Under the pieces are notes generated by a model. That model did not search any database and had not been told where the DNA came from. It saw nothing but the letters and a program-made list of their open reading frames with translations. From Ectocarpus siliculosus (Eukaryota > Sar > Phaeophyceae > Ectocarpales > Ectocarpaceae): DNA of 64,000 bases. Shown piece after piece: positions 55,727 through 64,000 of this stretch; the stretch's first letter is position 1; each line of letters begins with the position of its first letter. The translations under genes were made by a program, and so were the position numbers. The stretch covers positions 4,277,521 through 4,341,520 of the forward strand of contig FN649741.1 of assembly GCA_000310025.1 (NCBI GenBank), written 5' to 3'.

Positions 55727-55790
55727 CATTACCGTCAACTTAAGAAGTTGGTAGGTAGAAAATTCGCTAAATGTGTCTAAACACACCTAC
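55727..55790 (-). ncRNA. Candidate omega-RNA scaffold at the Fanzor-proximal transposon end
   Basis: Behind the Fanzor stop codon a hairpin TGTGT-TTAG-ACACA is followed by TTTTCTACCTACCAACTTC and the terminal repeat. The Fanzor-less sister keeps the same hairpin form (TGTGT-TAAG-ACACA at 27736-27749) and TTTTCTACCTACC. TnpB and Fanzor guide RNAs usually come from this position. RNA has not been shown, so this is a prediction. Confidence 0.35.
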
Positions 55791-58468
55791 TTGCCCTCGC
55801 TAGACTTACGACAAAGGAACGATGGTCTCTTCAATCCCAGGAGCTGAAACACGCCACAAACTCCTATGTTGGCCGAACCATTCGTATCTCTGTCGATAAA
55901 CTTCACGGAGCAAGATTGGCCCTCGTCCATCTGGCTTGAACAGCGAAATACCCGAGAACCATCCACTTGCTTGAGTGGAACGCCGCAACTACAGCAGCAT
56001 TTTGACGTTCGAAACTCGTCCACCAATACCACCGGACAAAGGACACCCAGCGCTCGAATCAGCGCCTTCCTAGGACAAGCTCCTCTCGCACCATGGCCAA
56101 ACTGACCGTTGCCGAAGAAAACAACCCTCTTCTTATCTCGAATCTTCTTCAACAACTCCTTTCTCCTCTCTGGTGACAACGGTTCGGCCGAAGACCGTTG
56201 CTCCTTCCTGACCTCTTGCTTGTAAGTGTTTCCGAAAGCAATGTCCCTAGCCATACCGTCAACGGTGCGTTGTCTCGCACGAAGTCTGGCAAACTTCTGG
56301 AGTCTACGCTCTTCTGAAAGCAGTTCCACTACTCTAACACGTAGCGTGCAGTAGATTACGGAAGAGTACGCAACAGATGAACCAGGCTGTTTTAGCGACA
56401 CGGAGTCGAAGGCTTGAACCGCTTGACCATATTCCACGTGATCTAGTCTCCTCCCGACTTCTGCCTTGGCGCTGAAGCGGGTAAGCGACTGGTGCTTGTA
56501 TTCTCGAGAAGAAATGGACGACTGTGATCCCTTGAACTCAGAAGCTTCGAATGTCTTCGGAGACGTGATGTTCGCTCTCACCGTCGCGTAGACGGAGACT
56601 TGCCCGGGGTCAAGACCTACAACCTCAATGTGGTTGTCGGGGGAAGAAAGACGGGACTTCTCTGTACCGTAGAGAGGGAAGGCCTCCTTGAAAACGCCTT
56701 TGGAGCTTTTGGATACTCGAAGCTTGTCCTGGATAGATGCGTAGCCCTTCTTCACGAGCTCCTTCACACCCTTCGGCAGGGGATTGGTTTTGGCAAGAGT
56801 AGCCAGGCAAACCTTGACCTGTAGGCCGTCCGTAGATATCGAATTGACGATCCAGGGTGTTTCACAGCTCGGGTCATCTCTCTTCGCCGAGTAAAGGACT
56901 TCGTCGGTGAACCACGGGTCCTTGTTGCATACACCGATTCCCTTTCGGTAGCGGTTGTTCAGGCGAAGGACTTTCCGCGTCCTTTGCGTCTGATTCTTCT
57001 CGGTGCTCGGGCGTCTGTTCACGATCCTCTCCGAATGAAAGTCAAAGATGCCCGTCCACCAGAGCCTTTCAGCTTTCCCAGAACACTTCACACCAGTGGT
57101 CTTCAAAGTGACCTGGTTTTCCGACACACCGGGGAAATCAAGAGACTTGGCGAGGGTGCCGATGCTCTGGCTGTCGTACCTCACGAACGCCCTTGTGAGA
57201 GAGAAGTGTGGCATCAGTGAGAAGGCTTTCGGTGGATCCTCCGTTCCCGGCTCCCTCATGCTCTTCCACATGTCCTTCCTCGTGTTTCGAACGTCGCGCA
57301 CGAGATTCGACGCGTCCTTCTTGCTCATCTTGATCCCCTCGTCGAACCATGGAGGTACAGGTATTTCTTGCAGAAGATGTCGCTGTTTCAAGAACCCCTC
57401 TTTCGTCTTGGATGACTTGATGGACTGCTGCCTCTCGTTGATTTCGGACCAGATCTCTCCTCTCCTCTTTCGAAGGTGAAAATCTACCTTACGACACCCG
57501 GCCTCGATCCGTAAGACATCGTTCAGCCTGGCTTTCACGTTGTACAGGAAATCTTCGCGCCCAGTCAACTCTTCTTCTGTCTTCGGGTGTTCGGGGGGGT
57601 CCTTGGGTGGAGGTCTCTTCACACGCAAAGGTTCAAAGAGGCCCCTGTACTCCGACAACAGGTGCTCCATGGCTTCTCCCCACTCAGGACGAAGCAGCTC
57701 CTTTTCACTTCCTCTTTTCTGGTCCACGAACTTGCGTATAATTGGCAAAGCTCTTTCAGGAGTCTTCTGTCCAGCTGCCTCGTAAATCTTCTTTGCTGCA
57801 CGGGGAATATTCGTCCAAAAGTGTTCGTCGTCCCGGCACTCCCACAGTCTTCTCTCGAGGCGACACGAAAGGTGATCCATCAATCTACTCTCGAAATTGC
57901 CGGATATGTGTGTCTTGATAGACGTCATCATTTCTCCGCAGAGGGCGTCTCGGCATCGAAGAGGGAATTTTTCAACCTGTCGTAGCGTCTCGTCGTCCAA
58001 CTTAGATTCGTCAAGGTACGATTGCAGATCAGGATGATGCAGAGGCCTTGTTCTCTTGTGAAGAGGATTCCCCGATATTCGCGTGAAGAGTTGTTGAATA
58101 AATGTCCGGTTGACGATCAGAGTGTTCGAAGGGTCCTTCTCCGCAAGCACGTTCAGGCACACAGAAACGAGGTGACGAAGTATCCCAAGGGACTTGGCGT
58201 CCTTGTCGATTTGACGCAGTAGAACATCCTTACCGGGAACATCCTCCCGTACACAGGCGTCCATGGAAGACGTCACGGAGCAGACCCTTGTCTGTGGGTT
58301 CTTGATACCTCTCGCGACAGCCCACGTGGCCAACTCCTTCTTTGCATGTATGTCGGGTGAGTTCTCGTCGTCATCTCCGGGCGCCTTATCCGATGAACCG
58401 GACTTCGCACGCTTACGTTTGATACCCGAAATTGGTTTTTTGGAACTATCGTTTTCTTCTGACTCCAT
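55787..58468 (-). CDS. Fanzor (eukaryotic TnpB-like RNA-guided nuclease), full length
   Basis: 893 aa from ATG 58468; a GTG 16 codons upstream is in frame but gives a Pro-rich leader. Residues 8-25 (KKPISGIKRKRAKSG) form a nuclear localisation signal, usual in Fanzors. A long helical, basic N-terminal half (guide and target recognition) is followed by the RuvC-like nuclease: Asp in VVGLDPGQVSVYA (about D620), Glu in LVDEFRTSKC (about E818), Asp in DRDTNGSANIG (about D860), with CCCSCG ... FRCSS as the zinc finger. All catalytic residues are present. Being inside a DDE transposon fits the eukaryotic Fanzor1 pattern, where the nuclease probably helps the element persist. Confidence 0.9.
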   Translation of the reverse strand: MESEENDSSKKPISGIKRKRAKSGSSDKAPGDDDENSPDIHAKKELATWAVARGIKNPQTRVCSVTSSMDACVREDVPGKDVLLRQIDKDAKSLGILRHLVSVCLNVLAEKDPSNTLIVNRTFIQQLFTRISGNPLHKRTRPLHHPDLQSYLDESKLDDETLRQVEKFPLRCRDALCGEMMTSIKTHISGNFESRLMDHLSCRLERRLWECRDDEHFWTNIPRAAKKIYEAAGQKTPERALPIIRKFVDQKRGSEKELLRPEWGEAMEHLLSEYRGLFEPLRVKRPPPKDPPEHPKTEEELTGREDFLYNVKARLNDVLRIEAGCRKVDFHLRKRRGEIWSEINERQQSIKSSKTKEGFLKQRHLLQEIPVPPWFDEGIKMSKKDASNLVRDVRNTRKDMWKSMREPGTEDPPKAFSLMPHFSLTRAFVRYDSQSIGTLAKSLDFPGVSENQVTLKTTGVKCSGKAERLWWTGIFDFHSERIVNRRPSTEKNQTQRTRKVLRLNNRYRKGIGVCNKDPWFTDEVLYSAKRDDPSCETPWIVNSISTDGLQVKVCLATLAKTNPLPKGVKELVKKGYASIQDKLRVSKSSKGVFKEAFPLYGTEKSRLSSPDNHIEVVGLDPGQVSVYATVRANITSPKTFEASEFKGSQSSISSREYKHQSLTRFSAKAEVGRRLDHVEYGQAVQAFDSVSLKQPGSSVAYSSVIYCTLRVRVVELLSEERRLQKFARLRARQRTVDGMARDIAFGNTYKQEVRKEQRSSAEPLSPERRKELLKKIRDKKRVVFFGNGQFGHGARGACPRKALIRALGVLCPVVLVDEFRTSKCCCSCGVPLKQVDGSRVFRCSSQMDEGQSCSVKFIDRDTNGSANIGVCGVFQLLGLKRPSFLCRKSSEGK

Positions 58469-58614
58469 GTTGTTTGGCGGTGGAGCTCGAAATTGTGACG
58501 GGAAGGGGCCGGGCACCTGGCACGTCTTCTATTGTTTCCGGTAAAACTTTGTCCATGTAGGGGCCCCGTGATATGTCCAACTCGATGGGTACACTGACAC
58601 GGAACACGGGAGTG

Positions 58615-59718
58615 CTAAGTCAGTTCGTCTGAAAAAAATGGTCCGTGGCGATGATGATCATATATGCGACCATGGAAGCGACTTCGCTTCTTTGATAACA
58701 CATTTGTCTCACAATGTGCACTCAATTTCACGGGGTTCGAAACTCTCTTGACGTTGTTAAGGATATGTGTGACGTATGTATCAAGTGTGTAGATATACGA
58801 TGGTTCCTTTATCGATTTTTGCAGCCTCAGTGTGATTGTGTCTAACAAGACCCGTGCTTCTACCTCCTGGATATAAAGAGCCGGAGTTTTTGCATGTGCT
58901 TTCTCAAGTTTGAGGTTTGATTTCAATCGTTTTAAGGATTCCTCCACCCTCCACCTCGACGCGTACATGACCTTGATATCCCTCCGAGATAGCGATAGAT
59001 CGTTCGTCAGGCAAACATATGTTTTACCAGAAATAAAATACTTCAAGAGACGCGCCCTGACACCAAGAATAAGGCATGTTGCTTCCGTGTGACACGAGTT
59101 GAAGAAAGGCCTAGTGCCTTTGAACGCATTTATCTTGAGTCGCCAAACCCCAAACGCATGCGAGTCATGTACGCTTCGCAGCAAGTTCTTGGAGTAGTAG
59201 CCTCTGTCAAACACCAGAGTATCCCCCTTGCGTACACATCGGAGCATCTCAGTGGCTGCCTTTCTTTCGTTGAAGTGTTTCGTGAGCTCAAAGTCCACAC
59301 ACGCTTTTGTTTTTACGTCCACCATCGAAGAAAGCATGACAAGAGGTCTTTTCGCGGGACGCGGGACCGGTTTATTGTTCGTCCGGGTCACATATCCAGC
59401 CCCGATGAACGAAGGGTGCACGTGCACTTTCGAACCGTCTACAGCGAATACGCGTGGTTCATGTGGTCCTCGTTGCAAGAACCGGTTTACTTCCTTGAAA
59501 GCCCCTGGTGGAAGCTTCTTTCTGGCCGAATGTATCGCCTGGGACGAGTACTGTTCGTTTTCCATCCTCAGTATGTGAGCGACACCTCTCTCTTGAATAC
59601 AACACTTGGTGAGCGTGTAGAAAAGGGAAGATGTATCTAGCTTTCGTCGTCTCTGCATCCACTGTCCGTCGCACTTTTTAAAAGCATCGTATATTTCAGG
59701 AGACATCGGTTTAGTCAT
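58615..59718 (-). CDS. IS4-type DDE transposase
   Basis: 367 aa from ATG 59718. Same catalytic set as the copy at 26424: FAVDGSKVHV (D94), LVFDRGYYSKNLL (D171) and ASRWRVEESLKRLKSN (about E259). Up to residue ~325 the two differ at only a few positions; the tail here is VKLSAHCETNVLSKKRSRFH ... SDELT. It lies just inside the CAGTGT-type terminal repeat and upstream of Fanzor on the same strand, so both may share a transcript. Likely active. Confidence 0.9.
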   Translation of the reverse strand: MTKPMSPEIYDAFKKCDGQWMQRRRKLDTSSLFYTLTKCCIQERGVAHILRMENEQYSSQAIHSARKKLPPGAFKEVNRFLQRGPHEPRVFAVDGSKVHVHPSFIGAGYVTRTNNKPVPRPAKRPLVMLSSMVDVKTKACVDFELTKHFNERKAATEMLRCVRKGDTLVFDRGYYSKNLLRSVHDSHAFGVWRLKINAFKGTRPFFNSCHTEATCLILGVRARLLKYFISGKTYVCLTNDLSLSRRDIKVMYASRWRVEESLKRLKSNLKLEKAHAKTPALYIQEVEARVLLDTITLRLQKSIKEPSYIYTLDTYVTHILNNVKRVSNPVKLSAHCETNVLSKKRSRFHGRIYDHHRHGPFFSDELT

Positions 59719-59782
59719 ATTTTTGGTTTATCATGCAAAACATTTTAAGTTTCCAACATGCTTAAGTTGACGACACTGTTCT

Positions 59783-62278
59783 CTATGGAAAAAAGTTGTT
59801 GACCAAAAAGTATGCCCCGGCCACATCCATCTCGTCATAATGGTGATCGATGATGTACTGCACGATCGACAGCGACGATACGTTGGTAGTGGGATATCCA
59901 TCCCTTCCAGGAATGTCGTCTGCCATCTGCGAGATGGTCATCGAACTCTTGCGTTCACGAAGTGCCTGGACCATGGTGCCCAGAATGTCTTGAAGGTGGT
60001 TAGAAACCCAATAAGCAGCATCGGGTTCAGGGTCTCCGTCTGCACCGGCCTCTGCCGACGCTGTCTCCATTTCCTCGTGTTCATCAAATTCCCACACACC
60101 CGCCTGCTCCTCCTCCTCCTCCTCCTCCTCCTCCTCCTCCTCCTCTTCCATGGCATCTCCGGCGGGAGGCAGCAGAACGCTTCCGGTTTCCTCCTGTTCC
60201 ATCGCATCTCCGGCGGGAGGCAGCAAGCTCGCGGCCTCTTCTTTTTTCTTCGCATCTACGGTGGCAGCCGGGACAACGCCGAGCTGTTTTTGCTTCACTA
60301 TGCGCGTAACTTCCGCGTGCTCCCCGGCGTACGCGAGACACGTACCCCTTCGACTGTGTCCCGTGGGACCGATAGTCCGAAGCACATCCGAGTCGACGAC
60401 GAGCTCTCCACCGTTCGACATGATCTTTGCATTTTCATGCAAGTCCCTCATCACCTGGAGAGGAGTGCTTCCTTGCCTCAGTATTTCGCGGCATGCTTGG
60501 TCGGCCACGATGGCTTTGTCGAGACGGTGCTGCATTGCTTTGCTTCCCCACATCGTTGGCCCAAGTTCCAGTGGGCGACGGTCAACGCCTTGGGCGCGTC
60601 CCGCTGCTTGGCTCACGCTTTCGCTGTGCATCTTGATATCCAGAAACAGATGGTCCAGAGGCCACTCGTGGTTAGACCCCTTGATAGATCTTGCTCTGCC
60701 AGCCTTCACCTTGGAGAAGGTGAGTATTTTTGGCACCATTTCCTCTTCTTCTTGCGCGCCTCCTGCACCTTTCTTCGTCTTGTTTGCTTCTTGCACTTTG
60801 TCGTGGATATAGGTAAGGACCGCACAGTAGTCCTTGTCTTTCGTACGAAGAGGTTCGTATCGGTAGACCGTTTTGGGCTCCTCGGGCTCCTCGAGCTCCT
60901 CGGGCTCCTCGGGCTCTTCGGGCTCTTCGGGCTCCTCGGGCTCTCGTGCATCGGCCTGTTCTTCTCCCGACTTGTCCGCGCCTTTCCTCCGCTTGGTCCT
61001 TTTGTCACTCTTCTTCTTGGTCCTCTTCTCACTATTCTCGCCCCTGTCGGCGCCTTTCCGCCTCTTTGTCCTCTTCTCACTCTTCTCGGCCTTGTCCGCG
61101 CCTCTCCCACCCCTGGCCTTCTTCTCACTCTTCTCCCCCTCCTTACGCTTCCTACGCTTCTTTCCTTTGGGGGCGTCCTCGGCGCCTTTCTCTCCGCTGT
61201 TCCCGACCTCCCCAAGTTTCTTGAAGAAATTCCCGCTTTCGAACAATCCTCTCGTACCGATGTCCGACGTGTAAACGATGAGGCCTTTCGCCCACCATGC
61301 AATACAGATGAGGCCTTCTTGTGCGTATCTGACTGCGTTCATCCTGGCTTGCTTGTCGATGTCAACCGTTTCCGTGACCGAGCTCTGTATAGCCAGTGCG
61401 CATTGTACACGCTTCGTCGAGAGCATTTTGCGCACCATGGAGTGCAGATCACCGTTCTTTCGAGATATGACCCTGGCGTTCGGAGGCATCTCCTGCGAGG
61501 AGTGCATATAATCCCAGTAGTAGGCCGAAGTTGTGATCTCTTGATACTCGTATTCCTTGGAACCCATGTCACAGTGGCTGAGATGAAGTGCTTGGGGTGT
61601 CCCTGTGATGTCGACAATTGAAGAGCAGGCTGCGAGCAGAGACTCCCAGCTTTTTGCACCCCCCTCAAACTTGTCACGGACGGTAAGATCACCTTCGTCT
61701 TTGAAAAAGCACATTTTGAGGGCTCCTTCGTCCGTCGTTCCAAGTTTTTGAATCACGGGCTTCACCTCTTCCTGAAACCTGCTCACTCGGTACGAGTTGT
61801 CTATCAGACCATACACCGGGATCACGTTGCCACGATCCATTAAACGACTCAGGGCCACGTCGTACCTTCCCCTTTCTTCGAACATGTCTAGAATGGGTTT
61901 CTCTCTACTGTCGAGACCGGCGAGCTTCCAGATGCGTGCAGAAAAGGCGTTGAACTTGAGCATGTCTTGGTGGTGCCGACCTAATTCACCGCTGTCGTTT
62001 TTCGCTTGAAGGATAGGTACCAAGCCGGCCTGCAGCCACGCCTTCAGGAAACCAATGTAAGTCTCTGTTCCCTTTCCAGCCTGACACTTGCCGTTTTGTA
62101 GCACGACGACGTTTCTCCTCATTCGCGGAAATGCGTTTATCTGGAAACGTGGTAGCCTCTGACACGCACCTAAGACGTCAACCCCTTCACCCACGAGCTT
62201 CTCGACCCGATCAAGAAACTCATACTTCGAAGTCGGGTCCTTCTCAGCCTCGGCGAAGATCTCGAAAAATAGGTCCAC
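59783..62278 (-). CDS. SF2-helicase-like ATPase with charged low-complexity inserts
   Basis: 831-codon frame. Helicase-like motifs: VLQNGKCQAGKGTETYIGFL (Walker A-like, near residue 60-75), IVDITGTPQALHLSH (motif III-like, near 220), KAGRARSIKGSNHEWPLDHL and SVSQAAGRAQGVD (motifs V and VI, near 530-560). Between them sits a Lys/Arg/Glu-rich insert (KGKKRRKRKEGEKSEKKARG) with a (PEE)n run, and near 700 a poly-Glu run of 16 or more. No ATG opens the frame; it has GTG at 62278 after an in-frame stop, and TTCATAG there could be a splice acceptor, so a short upstream exon is likely. The Fanzor transposon is inserted at its stop codon. Confidence 0.65.
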   Translation of the reverse strand: MDLFFEIFAEAEKDPTSKYEFLDRVEKLVGEGVDVLGACQRLPRFQINAFPRMRRNVVVLQNGKCQAGKGTETYIGFLKAWLQAGLVPILQAKNDSGELGRHHQDMLKFNAFSARIWKLAGLDSREKPILDMFEERGRYDVALSRLMDRGNVIPVYGLIDNSYRVSRFQEEVKPVIQKLGTTDEGALKMCFFKDEGDLTVRDKFEGGAKSWESLLAACSSIVDITGTPQALHLSHCDMGSKEYEYQEITTSAYYWDYMHSSQEMPPNARVISRKNGDLHSMVRKMLSTKRVQCALAIQSSVTETVDIDKQARMNAVRYAQEGLICIAWWAKGLIVYTSDIGTRGLFESGNFFKKLGEVGNSGEKGAEDAPKGKKRRKRKEGEKSEKKARGGRGADKAEKSEKRTKRRKGADRGENSEKRTKKKSDKRTKRRKGADKSGEEQADAREPEEPEEPEEPEEPEELEEPEEPKTVYRYEPLRTKDKDYCAVLTYIHDKVQEANKTKKGAGGAQEEEEMVPKILTFSKVKAGRARSIKGSNHEWPLDHLFLDIKMHSESVSQAAGRAQGVDRRPLELGPTMWGSKAMQHRLDKAIVADQACREILRQGSTPLQVMRDLHENAKIMSNGGELVVDSDVLRTIGPTGHSRRGTCLAYAGEHAEVTRIVKQKQLGVVPAATVDAKKKEEAASLLPPAGDAMEQEETGSVLLPPAGDAMEEEEEEEEEEEEEEQAGVWEFDEHEEMETASAEAGADGDPEPDAAYWVSNHLQDILGTMVQALRERKSSMTISQMADDIPGRDGYPTTNVSSLSIVQYIIDHHYDEMDVAGAYFLVNNFFP

Positions 62279-62497
62279 CGTTGCGTACTATGAATTTCGA
62301 ACGAAATAATTGCGGAGGAACGTGTGTAAAACTGTCAGGCGTTGACGGCACAAGCAAGAGATCTTCGGTCCAACTGTTTCACCAGAGATAAGAAGAGAGC
62401 GCTGATTCGAGCGATGGGTATGGTATTGGTAATATTTATTATTTAGACGAGTTTGGAACGTTAAAGTGATGCTTTGGTTGCGGCGATGATCAACTGA

Positions 62498-62852
62498 TAT
62501 TACGGAGGACTGCAGTTATCAGGACCAAGATCCAAACAACCGAATCCCCTCAATGGTAATAAACCTTCCGTGTGAATGGAAGGCTTGGCCGTTCAAGCTA
62601 TGCAGCTAAGCCATTGCCCGAAGGCAATTTTTCTGCACTCATTCGAGTACATGGAATCTCGACGCCTACAATTAACAGTGGTAAACTGTTGTACACGCCG
62701 GACACCTCTTTTTAGTGTGAGAGATTTTGCAGTGGACAGACTAAGTCTGGAAGCGCTTTTTTTCGCCAGTAAAGACGACGTTGAGAATCGAACTCTCGAC
62801 CCTGAGGTTTGAAAGTTGACGCTGCTATCCACTGAGCCATAAGAATGGACTC
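62498..62852 (-). mobile_element. tRNA-headed SINE-like repeat, copy 2
   Basis: Minus strand. A box TGGCTCAGTGG (62829-62839) and B box GTTCGATTC (62785-62793) form a tRNA-like head with the GGATAGCAGCGTC spacing. The body holds ATTGCCTTCGGGCAATGGCT and TAGCTGCATAGCTTGAACGG; the tail ends GCAGTCCTCCGTAAT. It is about 70-80% alike to copy 1 by eye. Confidence 0.75.
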
Positions 62853-62995
62853 GCTTCGACTTCATTGGAAAAGAAAAGTCTTATAAACCCTATTTTTATC
62901 CGGTTCGGTGATTCCTCATCGAAGCAATATAAGAAAACAAGCAACCATTCTATTATAGACATTTCATCTTGTTGAATGAACCACATTTGGACTTG

Positions 62996-64000
62996 TTAAC
63001 TATGGTCCACCGTAATAGAGCTGTACACAAACGTTTTCTTCTGCACGCCAGGCGAGATTCCTCTCGAATTATAGCTGCTTACCTCGGCGTATGCATGCTG
63101 CTCCGACTCGTCTTCCTGTGGTGGTGGAACCTCGTCATCGCCGACCGGAACCTCTGAGCTGCTCAAGGTTGTGCCCTCTGTCGGCGTGTCCGTGCCATTC
63201 TCACCCTCCTCCGTAACCGTTGACATTGGTGTGCTAGACTGGCTCGTCTCTGCTTGGTCCGGGCTTCCGGAGTAAATCTGTTGATATTGTTACAAAAGGT
63301 TTACGGGTTTACTGGTCGGTCAAACTCAACCATAAACATTGTCACTATTACAAGCTGTTGAAAAAAAATGAAACGGTTGGCGGGAGAGTTTGCAGTTCAG
63401 AGGGCAGAAGTGTTACTTGGCCGAACGGTGGGTGTCTAACGTTTTTGCAACGGTGCGTGAAACTGTTTTGCTCAACAGGAAGTGTAAGTAGCGCCATCGT
63501 TGGCAGCAGCATTTGCACACAAGTACGCGGGGGTTAGCGCTACCGGTGTGTAAAGGTACGTACATGCTGTTGCGACTCGTCTTCCTGTGGTGGTGGAATA
63601 TCGTGATCGCTGGCCGGCATGTCTGCGCTACCCGAGGCTGTCCCCTCTGTCGGCATGTCTGTGCTGTTCTCCTTTGAAACCCGCGTGGTTGGGGAATTCA
63701 CATGTACACAGCGGTAGCAAAAAGTGGGAGAGATATTTTGTTGCACACATCATCACAGGCACGGATCTCAAGATAAAAAAACAAGAAAATGAAATTGCTG
63801 CTCAAGTTGATGACAGTGGCGTACGTGGGACTTAGCGCTATCGTAAAATTAGCGAGGGCAAGTAGGTGTGTAAAGGTACGTACATGCTGCTGCGACTTGT
63901 CTTCATGTGGTGGTGAAACATCGTGATCGCTGGCCGGCACGTCTGTGCTACCCGCGGCTGTCCCCTCTGTCGGCATGTCCATGCTGTTCTCCTTTGACAC
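62996..64000 (-). CDS. Gene with tandemly duplicated exons, partial at the window edge
   Basis: Three minus-strand blocks encode variants of one ~40-residue unit, around 63105-63225, 63570-63680 and 63890-64000: DMPTEGTASGSADMPASDHD followed by IPPPQEDESQQH, acidic and Pro-rich. Two end at a GTACGTAC donor (after CAGCAT) and begin after TCAAAG, so they look like duplicated exons with introns between. A plus-strand reading gives nothing. The gene continues beyond the right edge. The unit resembles a disordered linker; function unknown. Confidence 0.5.
63802..63872 (+). mobile_element. Degenerate Fanzor-transposon end within an intron
   Basis: CTCAAGTTGATGACAGTG at 63803-63820 resembles the transposon tip CTTAAGTTGACGACACTG. 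At 63851-63871, TAGCGAGGGCAAGTAGGTGT plus GT is identical to the end of the Fanzor coding sequence and its stop at 55787. The remainder between is lost. Confidence 0.55.

Larger units (their letters stand above)
55727..59778 (-). mobile_element. Autonomous IS4-type transposon carrying Fanzor
   Basis: 4052 bp. Ends CATTACCGTCAACTTAAG and (reverse complement) CAGTGTCGTCAACTTAAG, identical to those of the element at 26364-27793. Flanks TTCTGTAT (55719-55726) and TTCTCTAT (59779-59786) are an 8-bp target duplication with one mismatch. Transposase then Fanzor are encoded in series on the minus strand, 147 bp apart. The right-hand copy of the target includes the stop codon of the gene at 59783. Confidence 0.9.

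Noticed and set aside
1-64000. CRISPR array
   Set aside because: None of the repeat arrays has unique spacers of constant length between short repeats; all are continuous tandem or dispersed repeats.

Overview
The window looks like a stretch of a phaeovirus-type (brown-algal nucleocytoplasmic large DNA virus) genome, or of a brown-algal chromosome carrying a decaying integrated copy of one. Viral signs are the dense intron-poor ORFs on both strands, a D6R/SNF2-type helicase, RING, HNH, staphylococcal-nuclease-like and PD-(D/E)XK-like proteins, a small membrane protein with the WYC-type ending seen in many large DNA viruses, large ankyrin proteins and a recurrent A/T-rich promoter-like motif. 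Host-like signs are GA microsatellites, intron-bearing genes, two tRNA-headed SINE-like repeats, remnants of EsV-1-7 cysteine/histidine repeats and an exon-duplicated gene at the right edge. No capsid, polymerase or packaging gene lies in the window, so free virus versus endogenous copy stays open.

Layout. 1-3.4 kb: microsatellites, short repeats, a small acidic protein and an unknown 285-aa protein. 3.4-7.6 kb: a miniature transposon, then a head-to-head inverted array of ~0.5-kb units with 12-bp minisatellites. 7.6-16 kb: a GLUG-like beta-repeat protein, two ankyrin proteins, and a tandem paralogue family one of whose members is fused to a divergent protein kinase. 16-24 kb: a spliced 2-oxoglutarate-oxygenase-like gene and its broken duplicate, separated by a 5'-truncated Fanzor (eukaryotic TnpB) element and riddled with miniature transposons. 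24-27.8 kb: gene-poor DNA, an 82-bp tandem repeat, a transposase fragment and a complete IS4-type transposon. 27.8-38 kb: ankyrin gene, SINE, viral-type genes, EsV-1-7 remnants, a DnaJ gene with an intron, and a 63-bp tandem repeat. 38-55.6 kb: the densest viral-type gene block, with two genes cleanly split by miniature transposons. 55.7-59.8 kb: a 4.05-kb transposon carrying both an IS4-type transposase and a long Fanzor nuclease. 59.8-64 kb: an SF2-ATPase-like gene, a second SINE, and a gene with duplicated exons running off the edge.

The most interesting system is the mobile one. One inverted-terminal-repeat type (core TCAACTTAAG, tips CANT) and one 8-bp target duplication length link an autonomous transposase+Fanzor element, a Fanzor-less sister, six well-bounded 434-bp miniature elements plus one older copy, and a truncated Fanzor element. 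Insertions have interrupted at least two genes and one duplicated gene here. The other notable theme is modular paralogue families: a constant N-terminal domain with changing C-termini (one a kinase), another constant domain joined once to a PD-(D/E)XK-like nuclease, and ankyrin proteins that share a C-terminal tail.
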